This document shows positions 25,091 through 32,635 of a DNA stretch of 64,000 nucleotides, one piece after another. The position numbers and the translations under genes were made by a program. Source of the DNA: Duganella sp. BJB476 (GTDB taxonomy: Bacteria; Pseudomonadota; Gammaproteobacteria; Burkholderiales; Burkholderiaceae_D); the NCBI RefSeq assembly GCF_003416895.1, contig NZ_QVIO01000010.1:1-64000 (forward strand). Reading direction: 5' to 3'. Numbering within the stretch: the first letter of the stretch is position 1; each line of letters opens with the position of its first letter. Under the pieces are notes generated by a model, which saw only the letters and a list, made by a program, of their open reading frames with translations, was not told the origin of the DNA and ran no database searches.

Positions 25091-25597
25091 TTACTGTGCT
25101 GCGCCGGGCTTGGGCTCGGTCGCCACAAAGCCCTGCGCGTTGAGTTGCACCACATATCCCGAGGCGTTCAGCAACAGGCGGGCGCGGTGCTCGCCGGCGT
25201 TGGCATAGCCGGCAAACACCAGCGCGGCCCAGGCTTTCTGGTCGCCCCACTTTTTATCGTTCAACTTGATCGTTTGCGCCGGCACCAGCTCGTAGGGGTA
25301 GACCGTCAGCGCTTCCGGGAAGGTGCGCTGCAATTCCGCGCGCGAGGCGAACCATTTCGAGGCCGGCATGGTCAGCAGCGAATCGAGGACGGCCTGGTCC
25401 TTGACCAGCACCACGTCCACCGCCACCGCGCTGTTGCTGTTGGCGTCGTCGGCGGCGCGCAGGGTCAGCGTCTTCCAGCCGGGCGAGGCCATGCTGGGGC
25501 CGAACAGCGCGCGCGTGGCGCCGCAGCCCGCAAGCAGGCCCAGCAGCATAAACATCAGCACGCCACGGCGAGGGATCGAGGTCATCTTCAGTTGCAT
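25091..25597 (-). CDS. tssJ: T6SS outer-membrane lipoprotein TssJ
   Basis: A 168-residue lipoprotein that anchors TssM at the outer membrane. The signal LMFMLLGLLAGCG gives a lipobox LAGC with Cys at residue 25. The transthyretin-like domain follows: KTLTLRAADDANSNSAVAVDVVLVKD and later MPASKWFASRAELQRTFP. The gene is 10 bases after the symporter gene at 25608 and 18 before tssK. This places the accessory transport block directly inside the secretion operon. Confidence 0.93.
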   Translation of the reverse strand: MQLKMTSIPRRGVLMFMLLGLLAGCGATRALFGPSMASPGWKTLTLRAADDANSNSAVAVDVVLVKDQAVLDSLLTMPASKWFASRAELQRTFPEALTVYPYELVPAQTIKLNDKKWGDQKAWAALVFAGYANAGEHRARLLLNASGYVVQLNAQGFVATEPKPGAAQ

Positions 25598-25607
25598 AAG
25601 TCAGTCT

Positions 25608-27032
25608 TCAAAAGGCCTTGCGCAGGCCATAGCCCACGCCGGCGCAAAACACTGTGAACAGAGCGATCAACATCAGGAACAACACGGACAGCGCTTGCTT
25701 GCGGGTGAAGACGAGCTTCAGCGTGGACGGGTGCCACACTTCGGAATCTTGCTCGTTATTAATATACAGACCATCCGCTACCAAGGCAATCAGAGCCGAT
25801 GATACAAGAAAGGAAAGTAAATTCCTTGGTCCCTCGCACAACACTTCGATCAGCAGAAACACCGGCAACACGGCCTCCAGCGGCAGGCCCAGCGAGGCCA
25901 CCACGAAGCCGCCGAGCAGCACCGACTTCACTCCTGCAATGCCCACCGACCACAGCGCGGCGGTCCAGGACAGCCCGCAGATCAAGGCGATCTCGGTCGC
26001 CGTCAAGCCATGGTGGTACAGGTTGGCGAGGAAGATCGCCAGCACCGCGAAGAAGGTCGCCTCGCCGGCCTTGATGAACACCGGCGCGATCGGCGAGACC
26101 AGTTCCACCATGCCGCGGCTGAAGCCCAGCCGCACGCTCATGGCCTGGATGAAGCCCGGCACCGCCGCCACCGCCACCGGCGAGAACAGGCAGACCGTGA
26201 TCGGCTCGCGCAGCGCCAGCAGCACCAGCCACGGCGACTTCTTCAGCTTCCAGCAGATCAGGGCGATGGCCGCCGCGCACAGCGCGAACACGGCGACAAA
26301 GAAGGCGCCGAGGAAGCCGCCCAGCAGTATGATGGCCTCGACCCCGGCGCTGGCGGTGGCGGACGCGGCCAGCACGAAGGCGGCGGCCGGCAACAGGGTG
26401 TTGATGCGGTTCACCAGCGATTCCAGCGCGCGGTACATGCCCTCGAAAATGCCGCTGAGCTGGGCCGAGCGGTGCGGGTCCTGCACCGACACCGCGGCGC
26501 CGAAACACAGCACGCCGACCAGCACCGACGGCAGCGAGCCGTAGGCCAGCACGCCGAAGAAATTGTCCGGCACCAGCGTGCCGATGTCCCACAGTTCCGC
26601 CGGGCCGTCGCCGCTGTCGCGCAGCGCCATGGTGAATTGCGACTCCGAGCGCAGCGCCAGCTTGCCCAGCGCCGCCGTCTGCGCGTCCGTCATGCCGGCG
26701 CCGGCGCCGGCCGCGCTGGCCACCAGCACGCCCACCACCGCGCACAGCAGCATGGCCAGCAGCGCCATGGCCGCCAGCCGCGCCAGCCGCGCGCCGGAGC
26801 CCGGCTCCGACGGCAGGCGCTGCAAGCCGAAGTAGACCGCCAGGATCACGAACGGCAGCGCCGCCATCTGGATCAGCGACAGGTACAGCAGCGACAGCGC
26901 CGCCAGCAGCGCCGCGCTGCCGGGGAACAGCGTGCCGATCCAGCCGCCCAGCAGCATCGCGCCCAGCAGCGTGGCCGGATGCTGGAAGATGTCCTTCATC
27001 TGGAACATGGCGGGTTTGACGAGGGTCTGCAT
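25608..27032 (-). CDS. Diverged SDF-family (dicarboxylate/amino-acid symporter-like) protein, second copy
   Basis: A 474-residue polytopic membrane protein related to sodium:dicarboxylate symporters. The N-terminal helices (LGAMLLGGWIGTLFPGSAAL; MAALPFVILAVYFGLQ) match the family, and two later re-entrant-like regions are present. Substrate-site motifs are strongly altered. The serine-rich hairpin is replaced by LFSPVAVAAVPGF, the NMDGT position reads IKAGEATFF, and the usual RTxxNV helix reads CEGPRNLLSFL. A function other than classical glutamate or succinate uptake is likely. The frame continues upstream to 28292, but that part is the wrong frame of the previous gene. The ATG at 27032 is eight bases past that gene's stop. 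The gene is co-transcribed with tssJ. Confidence 0.75.
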   Translation of the reverse strand: MQTLVKPAMFQMKDIFQHPATLLGAMLLGGWIGTLFPGSAALLAALSLLYLSLIQMAALPFVILAVYFGLQRLPSEPGSGARLARLAAMALLAMLLCAVVGVLVASAAGAGAGMTDAQTAALGKLALRSESQFTMALRDSGDGPAELWDIGTLVPDNFFGVLAYGSLPSVLVGVLCFGAAVSVQDPHRSAQLSGIFEGMYRALESLVNRINTLLPAAAFVLAASATASAGVEAIILLGGFLGAFFVAVFALCAAAIALICWKLKKSPWLVLLALREPITVCLFSPVAVAAVPGFIQAMSVRLGFSRGMVELVSPIAPVFIKAGEATFFAVLAIFLANLYHHGLTATEIALICGLSWTAALWSVGIAGVKSVLLGGFVVASLGLPLEAVLPVFLLIEVLCEGPRNLLSFLVSSALIALVADGLYINNEQDSEVWHPSTLKLVFTRKQALSVLFLMLIALFTVFCAGVGYGLRKAF

Positions 27033-27040
27033 GATGGGCG

Positions 27041-28327
27041 CTAGAGCTTGACGGGTTCGGCGCAGATGCTGGCCACGGCGGCGCAGCTGCAGATCACGGT
27101 GACGGCGGTGCGCGCCATGGCGCAGATCGGATCGACCGCCATCAGCAGGATGAAGGCGGCCTCGAACGGCAAGGTCAGGTAGCTGCAGATGGTGCCCACC
27201 AGCGACACCGTCACCACGCCCGCCATGCCGGCCGAGGCAAAGCCGGACAGCACCGACACCAGCACCAGCACGCCCAGGTCCAGCACCGACATCGAGCGCC
27301 CGTACAGCGCGGCGATGAACAGGGTGCTGCAGACGAAATACGCGACCGCGCCGACCCGCAGCAGCGAGATGCTCAGCGGCACCAGCAGCTCGACCCGCGC
27401 GCGCGCGAACTGCAGCTGCTCGACCAGGCCGCTGACCATGGCCGGCATGCAGGTGGCGCTGTTGTTGGTGGCCACGCCGAGCGCGAACGGCTCGCGCATG
27501 GCCGCCATCACCACGCCGTAGGGCACGCTGGCGCGGCGGCTGATGAGCGCCATCGCCATGCCCATCAGCAGGCCCGACACCAGCAGGAACAGGATCACGA
27601 AGCCGGCCATCGCCGCGATCGGCTGCAGGCCGGTCTGCGCCACCTGGCTGGCCGCCATGCACACCAGCACGAAGGGGATCGGCAGGTTGACCCAGCGCGT
27701 CAAGGTCTGGCAGGCGTGGTAGATGGTCTCCAGCGCCTGGTGCAGGCCGCCCGAGATGCGGCTCGGCACCTGGCCGGCGGCAAAGCCGAACAGCAGCGCG
27801 AACACCAGCGCCTTGAGCGTTTCGCCATTGGCCAGCGAGGCGAAGATGTTTTGCGGGATCAGCGACTGCAGCACGTCCTTGAGGTCGGTGCGGTGCGGCG
27901 GCTTCTCCTCCTCGCGCAGCGCCATCTCGGTATTGCTGCTGTCGCCGTCGGCGCTGATGATCTTGCCCAGCGCGGCGCGGGTCTCGGCCGGCAGGTTGCC
28001 GCCCGGCCGCCCCAGCACCGAGCACAGCGTCGCCGTCACCGCCACGATCAGCGAGAAGCTGATGAACACCACCACCACCCGCTTGAAGATGCGCGCCGCG
28101 CCGCCGTCGCGGTACAGGTTTTGCAGGCTGAAGATGACCGCCGAGATCATGAACGGCAGCACGATCATCTTCAGCAGGTCGACATACACCACGCCCACCA
28201 CGCCCAGGTAGCGCGACATGGACGGCCACGCCCAGCCCAGCAGCCCGCCGGCCAGCACGCAGCCGACCACGGTCCACGGGTTCAGGGCCCAATGCTGGAA
28301 GCGCTGCATGCTGGTCGGAGCGTCCAC
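27041..28327 (-). CDS. SDF-family symporter-like protein, first copy
   Basis: A 428-residue membrane protein of the dicarboxylate/amino acid:cation symporter family. The start LNPWTVVGCVLAGGLLGWAW and YVDLLKMIVLPFMISAVIFS is typical. The first re-entrant hairpin has GVATNNSATCMPAM where classical members have SSSATLP. The NMDGT site reads LLRVGAVAY. The second hairpin has SAGMAGVVTVSL, and the last helix keeps Asp and Arg-Thr (DPICAMARTAVTV). It is closer to working transporters than its neighbour but still altered at the cation and substrate sites. It lies nine bases after the binding-protein gene, and the pair may form a heteromer. Confidence 0.85.
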   Translation of the reverse strand: MDAPTSMQRFQHWALNPWTVVGCVLAGGLLGWAWPSMSRYLGVVGVVYVDLLKMIVLPFMISAVIFSLQNLYRDGGAARIFKRVVVVFISFSLIVAVTATLCSVLGRPGGNLPAETRAALGKIISADGDSSNTEMALREEEKPPHRTDLKDVLQSLIPQNIFASLANGETLKALVFALLFGFAAGQVPSRISGGLHQALETIYHACQTLTRWVNLPIPFVLVCMAASQVAQTGLQPIAAMAGFVILFLLVSGLLMGMAMALISRRASVPYGVVMAAMREPFALGVATNNSATCMPAMVSGLVEQLQFARARVELLVPLSISLLRVGAVAYFVCSTLFIAALYGRSMSVLDLGVLVLVSVLSGFASAGMAGVVTVSLVGTICSYLTLPFEAAFILLMAVDPICAMARTAVTVICSCAAVASICAEPVKL

Positions 28328-28336
28328 GGGGTTTCC

Positions 28337-29245
28337 TTATTTGAGGGCTTTGAGCACGCTGTCGGCGGTGGGCTGCACGGCCCGCTGCGCAATCAGCTCG
28401 TTGACGAAGGACAGCAAGGTCAGGTCGCGGATGCCGACCACCACGCTCAGCGGCGCCTCCAGATCGCTGAAGGTGACGGTGCGCAAGGTCAGCGCCAGGC
28501 CGGGCTCCTCGCGCATCAGTTGCACCACTTCCATTTCATCGCGGTAGACGGCGGTCACCTCGCCCTTCTTGGCCGCCTCGATCAGGTCGGGCCAGGTGGG
28601 ATACCTGACCAGCTTGGCCTTGGGGAAATTGCGGCGTCCGAATTCCTCCCACGAGGAGCCGGCCAACACGCCCAGGGTGCCGGTGTAGTCGCGCACCACC
28701 TGCGGCAGCGAGCGGTCGCCGGCCAGTTGGGCGAAGCGCATGCGGTTGATCAGCATCGCATGGCCCAGCTTGATGTAGGAGATCGAGAAGTGCACCATCT
28801 GCGCGCGCTTGAGCGTGCGTCCCAGCCGGCTGACGGCGATATCGACCTTGCCCAGCGCCACCGCCTCGACCACGCTGTCGAAGGTCTTGTAGCTGCGGTC
28901 GAAGCGCAGCGTAACGCCCAGCTCGGTGGCGATCAGCTTCGCCAGGTCGATGTCGGTGCCGACCAGGTCGCCATTCTTGACGGAGAAAAAGGGTGGATTG
29001 TCCGTGGCCAGCATGGAGACCACCAGTTCGCCGTGATTGACGATGCGGGCGATGTCCGGCGCCAGCATGCGGCCATCGGCGACCCTGACCAGCGGCGAGC
29101 GGTCCGGCTCGGCGGCGCTGGCGCTGGTGCTGGCGGCTGCGGCGGCGCGCGCCTTCTGCCCGCCCTGCGCCCACGCGGCGCCGTACTGGCTCAAGCCCAG
29201 GCATAGCACGGCCAGCATCAGCGCGAGGTATCGGCGGCGGCTCAT
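28337..29245 (-). CDS. Periplasmic amino-acid-binding-type protein (SBP_bac_3)
   Basis: A 302-residue secreted protein. The signal peptide (YLALMLAVLCLGLSQYGAAWA) ends AWA before Gln. An Ala/Ser linker follows, then a solute-binding fold of family 3: GELVVSMLATDNPPFFSVKN, LVGTDIDLAKLIATELGVTL and GKVDIAVSRLGRTLKRAQMV. Such proteins normally deliver polar amino acids to ABC permeases or act as sensors. No ABC partner lies next to it; instead it is followed by two SDF-type symporters. Its start overlaps the stop of the small membrane gene by four bases (ATGA). Confidence 0.9.
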   Translation of the reverse strand: MSRRRYLALMLAVLCLGLSQYGAAWAQGGQKARAAAAASTSASAAEPDRSPLVRVADGRMLAPDIARIVNHGELVVSMLATDNPPFFSVKNGDLVGTDIDLAKLIATELGVTLRFDRSYKTFDSVVEAVALGKVDIAVSRLGRTLKRAQMVHFSISYIKLGHAMLINRMRFAQLAGDRSLPQVVRDYTGTLGVLAGSSWEEFGRRNFPKAKLVRYPTWPDLIEAAKKGEVTAVYRDEMEVVQLMREEPGLALTLRTVTFSDLEAPLSVVVGIRDLTLLSFVNELIAQRAVQPTADSVLKALK

Positions 29246-29496
29246 TGCGCGGCCTTTTGCGCGGCATTCACGCGTTCGGTCACGGGCGCGGCGGCCGCGG
29301 CGGCGTCGCCGGTGATCTTGCCCTTCAGCTGTTGTCGGGCGCGGTTCGCCGCGTTGTCGGCCACGGCCGGCGCGGGGCGCGCAGCCATGCTCATTCCAAC
29401 CTGGTAGCCCAGGGCAAACAACAGCACCAACATCGCCACGCCGGAGAAGATGGCCAGCGCGATCAGGCGGGGAGTAAGGCTGAATCGGTATTCCAT
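29242..29496 (-). CDS. Small single-pass membrane protein of the T6SS operon
   Basis: An 84-residue protein with one membrane helix (LIALAIFSGVAMLVLLFALGYQVG) near the N-terminus and an Ala-rich, charged periplasmic tail. I recognise no family. It is coupled to the binding-protein gene by a four-base overlap, so it may be a membrane anchor or partner for that protein. It begins 22 bases after the PAAR-like gene. Confidence 0.7.
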   Translation of the reverse strand: MEYRFSLTPRLIALAIFSGVAMLVLLFALGYQVGMSMAARPAPAVADNAANRARQQLKGKITGDAAAAAAPVTERVNAAQKAAQ

Positions 29497-29518
29497 GGTG
29501 GCGGTCGCGGTGAGGGGT

Positions 29519-29905
29519 TCAGGGAATGGAAACGGTGGTCTGGCCCGGCGCGTTAATCGCGATCACGCCGCCCCACATGCACATCAGTTTCGACGAATTG
29601 TTCAGCGCCGGCATATTGCCGATCAGGACGGTCGGCGAACCCGGCACCCACGGCGCGGTGGTGGCCGGAATGCACGGCATCGGCGTCAGCACGCCCAACG
29701 CCGCCGCCGTGGCCGCCGCCACCATCGGGTTGGCCATCGACTGGCACATGCCGAACGGCAGGATGTTCGCCATCGGCTTGTTGTCCATGATGTTGGCGTC
29801 GGGGACGGCGGTCAGCACGGCGTTGGCCGGCAGCACCATCAACGTGCCCGGCGCCACGCCGAACGAACATTTGAGCATCGCGCCCATGCAGACCTGTTGT
29901 CCCAT
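29519..29905 (-). CDS. PAAR-like protein (DUF4280 type)
   Basis: A 128-residue protein with the repeated glycine, cysteine and proline turns of PAAR-like spike tips: MGQQVCMGAMLKCSFGVAPG, NILPFGMCQSMANP, GVLTPMPCIPATTAPWVPGS and MCMWGGVIAIN. It should cap the VgrG spike at its sharp end, the four cysteine-containing turns possibly holding a metal. No toxin domain is fused to it, so any effector would be a separate protein. Its start overlaps the stop of the upstream MORN-repeat gene by one base. The longer frame extending to 30529 is the wrong frame of that gene. Confidence 0.85.
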   Translation of the reverse strand: MGQQVCMGAMLKCSFGVAPGTLMVLPANAVLTAVPDANIMDNKPMANILPFGMCQSMANPMVAAATAAALGVLTPMPCIPATTAPWVPGSPTVLIGNMPALNNSSKLMCMWGGVIAINAPGQTTVSIP

Positions 29906-30642
29906 CAGCTCCCCCTCACCAGCTTTTGCAGCCGGTCCAGAATTGCGGGTGTGGCGGCGGCGTTGTCGGTGCGCTTGCCCTTGGGGTCGAAGCGCGCCGG
30001 CGAGCCGACCGGCTTGCCATCGCGGTAGATCACTTCTTCCATCAGCTCGCCGTCCGGCCAGTAGCGGCGCAGCGGGCCATTGAGCAGGTTGGCGCGGTAG
30101 GTGCAGGTCTGCACCACGCCGCCCTGGGCGTCGTAGTCGGTGGATTCGCCGTCCATCAGCCCGGCCTTGTAGTGCGACTTGCGCACCCGCAGGCCTTCGA
30201 AGAAAAATTCCGCCGGGCCGTGGATCTGGCCGTCGAGCATGTTCAGGCGCGCGGTCAGGTGGCCGGCCTCGTCGTAGGACAGCGACTGGCCGGCCGCCAC
30301 ACCGTCCACCATCATCTGCCGCGCGACGCAGCGGCCGTTGACATAGGTTTCCATCAGGCCGTGCGGCACGCCGTGCTGGAACTGCGATTGCTGCACCAGC
30401 TTGCCGTCCGGCGCGAACACCGCCATGGCGCCGTGCATCTTGCCGGATTCGAAATGGGTCTTCATCAAGGTGCGGCCCTGCGCGCTGAACTGTTCGAACG
30501 GGCCGTGCAGCACGCCGTCGCGCAGCCACGCGCGTTGCAGCACCTGGCCGCCGTCGCCCTTTGTTTCGAACAGTTGCGGCGCAAGGGGAGGCTCAAGCGC
30601 GGCGGCGAGCGGTTCTGGTGGCAGGTCGGTTTCGGTCGTCAT
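29905..30642 (-). CDS. YwqK/MORN-like repeat protein
   Basis: A 245-residue soluble protein made of about seven repeats of roughly 22 residues with the pattern G-x-x-[HN]-G-P/A followed by aromatic and charged positions (VLHGPFEQF, KMHGAMAVF, VPHGLMETY, QIHGPAEFF, LLNGPLRRYW). This is the repeat style of YwqK-family proteins, some of which are annotated as antitoxins. It sits between vgrG and the PAAR-like gene, joined to both by tight spacing, so it may be an adaptor that loads cargo on the spike, or an immunity protein. The sequence does not decide between these. Confidence 0.8.
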   Translation of the reverse strand: MTTETDLPPEPLAAALEPPLAPQLFETKGDGGQVLQRAWLRDGVLHGPFEQFSAQGRTLMKTHFESGKMHGAMAVFAPDGKLVQQSQFQHGVPHGLMETYVNGRCVARQMMVDGVAAGQSLSYDEAGHLTARLNMLDGQIHGPAEFFFEGLRVRKSHYKAGLMDGESTDYDAQGGVVQTCTYRANLLNGPLRRYWPDGELMEEVIYRDGKPVGSPARFDPKGKRTDNAAATPAILDRLQKLVRGS

Positions 30643-30643
30643 G

Positions 30644-32635
30644 TCAGTTCACCTTGGCCATGGCGCCCTTGAGGGTCAGCATCGCGCCGGCCTCCACGGT
30701 CTGGGTTGCGTCGGCCTTGCTGTTGATGACGGGCGCCTTGTTGTCCATCTGTACGCCCGCCTGGTTGGTCATGTTGGTGCCGGCCTTGTTGGTCAGCTCG
30801 GTGCCGGACTGGTTGGTCAGGGCCGTGCCCGCCTTGGCCGTCAGCGCCGTGCCCGCCGTGATGCCGTAGGTGGTGCCGGATTCCTCGGTCACCGCCGCGC
30901 TGGACTTGATGCTGATGTCGCCCGTCACCGTGATGGTCAGCTTGCCGTCGATGGTCAGCGCGTAGTCGCCCGTCACCTTGTGGGTGAACTTGGCGGCGTT
31001 GGTATGCGTCTCGTCGCCGGTCACCGTGACCTCGCGCGTGCCCTTGACGTTGTGGGTCTCCTTGCCCTTCTGCACATCGACGGTGCGGTCGCCCTCTTGC
31101 AGCGTATGGATTTCCGCGCCCTTCTTCACCGTCGTGGTCAGCGCGTTTTCGATCTCGGTCAGCATGTCCTTCTGCGCGTGCATGTACAGCTCTTCGGAAT
31201 CCTTCTTGTCCTCGAAGCGCAGTTCGTTGCCCGCCGCGCCCTGCTTGGACGACCAGGTGCGCATGATGGTCTGCGTCTGGTTGGCCGGCAGTTCGGCCGG
31301 CGTGGCGTTCTCGCCGTTATAGACGCAGCCCGTCACCAGCGGCCGCTCGGGATCGCCGTTGAGGTAGGTGATCACCACCTCCTGCCCCACGCGCGGCAGG
31401 AACAGCGCGCCGAAGCCCTTGCCCGCCACCGACTGCGCCACCCGCATCCAGGTCGAGCTCTTGTCGTCCTTGGCGCCGTCGCGGTCCCACGGGAACTGCA
31501 CCTTGATGCGGCCGTACTTGTCGGTCCAGATTTCCTCGCCGCTGGGACCAACCACCAGCGCCGTCTCGCAACCGACCGCGCGCGGGCGGGCCGTCTGCAC
31601 CGGCGGGCGGAACGGCACCGTCACCGGAAACGCCTCGAAGGAATTGGTGTACATGTCGTCGCGCGCCGTGTGGTGCACGCGGCGCAGCACGAAGGCGGCG
31701 TTGAGCGCTTCGACGAAATGCTCGGACAGCGTGAACTTGGCACCGGCGCTGAACGGATAGCAGAAGCTGTCGCCGCGCAGCACTTCGGCGTTGACCTGGC
31801 TGGCCTCCACGCGCAGCTGGGCGATCGCCGTGGCGGCGGCCGCCGCCAGGTGGCCGGTGGCGAACTCGTACACCGCGCCGCTGCCGCCGGCGGCCGAATG
31901 CGTGCCTTCCAGCGAGGTACTGGGATTGATGAAGTCGTAGTCGTTGACGGTGGCCTTCTTCACCGCGATGGTGTTCTCGTGCGCGAAGCGCGACACCGTG
32001 TCGATGGCGTTGTTCATGCCGGTGCGCGGGAAGAAGCGCACCGCCGCCGCGCCGGCGCAATCGGCAAAGTTGGACGAGGCGTCGCCCAGCACCATCGTGT
32101 GCGCGCTGCTGCTGAAGGTGAAGAAATAGAAGATGCCGGCCTGCTCCATCAACCGGCAGATGAAATCGAACGCGGTTTCGTCGTACTGCACGACGTAGTC
32201 GACCGGGTCGTAGGTCTGGGTCAGCTTGTCGTCGAAGGTGATGCTGAAATCGCCCAGCACAGCCTTGACGATGTCCGCCACCGATTTGGCCTGGTAGATC
32301 TTGCGGTCGCGCGACAGGGTCAGCAGCCACAGCATGGGCACCACCTCGGCCTCGTAGGTGGCGAAGTCCTGGTCGAAGCCGCTCTGGATGAAGCGCGACA
32401 CCATGCCGGTGATGTAGCGCTTGGTGCCGCCGGTGACGTCCAGCGTCACCGTCATGGTCTTGCCGACCACGGTGGCCGCGCTCAGGCTGGTGCTGCCGGA
32501 ACGCATGTGCAGGTTGAATTTGAACAGCTCCGAAATTCCTTCGCTGCCTTCGACCGCGTCCAGCAACAGGTCGTTGTCGCCGAACGGCGAGGACACCGTC
32601 AGCAGGCCGCCGGGTTGTTCGAAGCCGGTCCTCAT
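30644..32635 (-). CDS. vgrG: T6SS spike protein VgrG (TssI)
   Basis: A 663-residue trimeric spike. The gp27-like base (LTVSSPFGDNDLLLDAVEGSEGIS to the FDFICRLMEQAGIFYFF stretch) is followed by the gp5-like OB fold (TDKYGRIKVQFPWDRDG and FLPRVGQEVVITYLNGDPERP). The end is a long beta-helix rich in Thr/Gly repeats (GTALTAKAGTALTNQSGTEL). No extra enzymatic domain follows the helix, so it is not an evolved VgrG. Its start overlaps the clpV stop by four bases. Confidence 0.97.
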   Translation of the reverse strand: MRTGFEQPGGLLTVSSPFGDNDLLLDAVEGSEGISELFKFNLHMRSGSTSLSAATVVGKTMTVTLDVTGGTKRYITGMVSRFIQSGFDQDFATYEAEVVPMLWLLTLSRDRKIYQAKSVADIVKAVLGDFSITFDDKLTQTYDPVDYVVQYDETAFDFICRLMEQAGIFYFFTFSSSAHTMVLGDASSNFADCAGAAAVRFFPRTGMNNAIDTVSRFAHENTIAVKKATVNDYDFINPSTSLEGTHSAAGGSGAVYEFATGHLAAAAATAIAQLRVEASQVNAEVLRGDSFCYPFSAGAKFTLSEHFVEALNAAFVLRRVHHTARDDMYTNSFEAFPVTVPFRPPVQTARPRAVGCETALVVGPSGEEIWTDKYGRIKVQFPWDRDGAKDDKSSTWMRVAQSVAGKGFGALFLPRVGQEVVITYLNGDPERPLVTGCVYNGENATPAELPANQTQTIMRTWSSKQGAAGNELRFEDKKDSEELYMHAQKDMLTEIENALTTTVKKGAEIHTLQEGDRTVDVQKGKETHNVKGTREVTVTGDETHTNAAKFTHKVTGDYALTIDGKLTITVTGDISIKSSAAVTEESGTTYGITAGTALTAKAGTALTNQSGTELTNKAGTNMTNQAGVQMDNKAPVINSKADATQTVEAGAMLTLKGAMAKVN

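Noticed and set aside
25608..28292. 894-aa open frame suggesting a fused double symporter
   Set aside because: Only the part from 27032 is coding. The upstream part is the wrong frame of the neighbouring symporter gene, with Arg/Gly-rich composition.
29519..30529. 336-aa frame joining the PAAR-like gene to upstream sequence
   Set aside because: The N-terminal part is an off-frame reading of the MORN-like gene. The true PAAR-like start overlaps that gene's stop at 29905.
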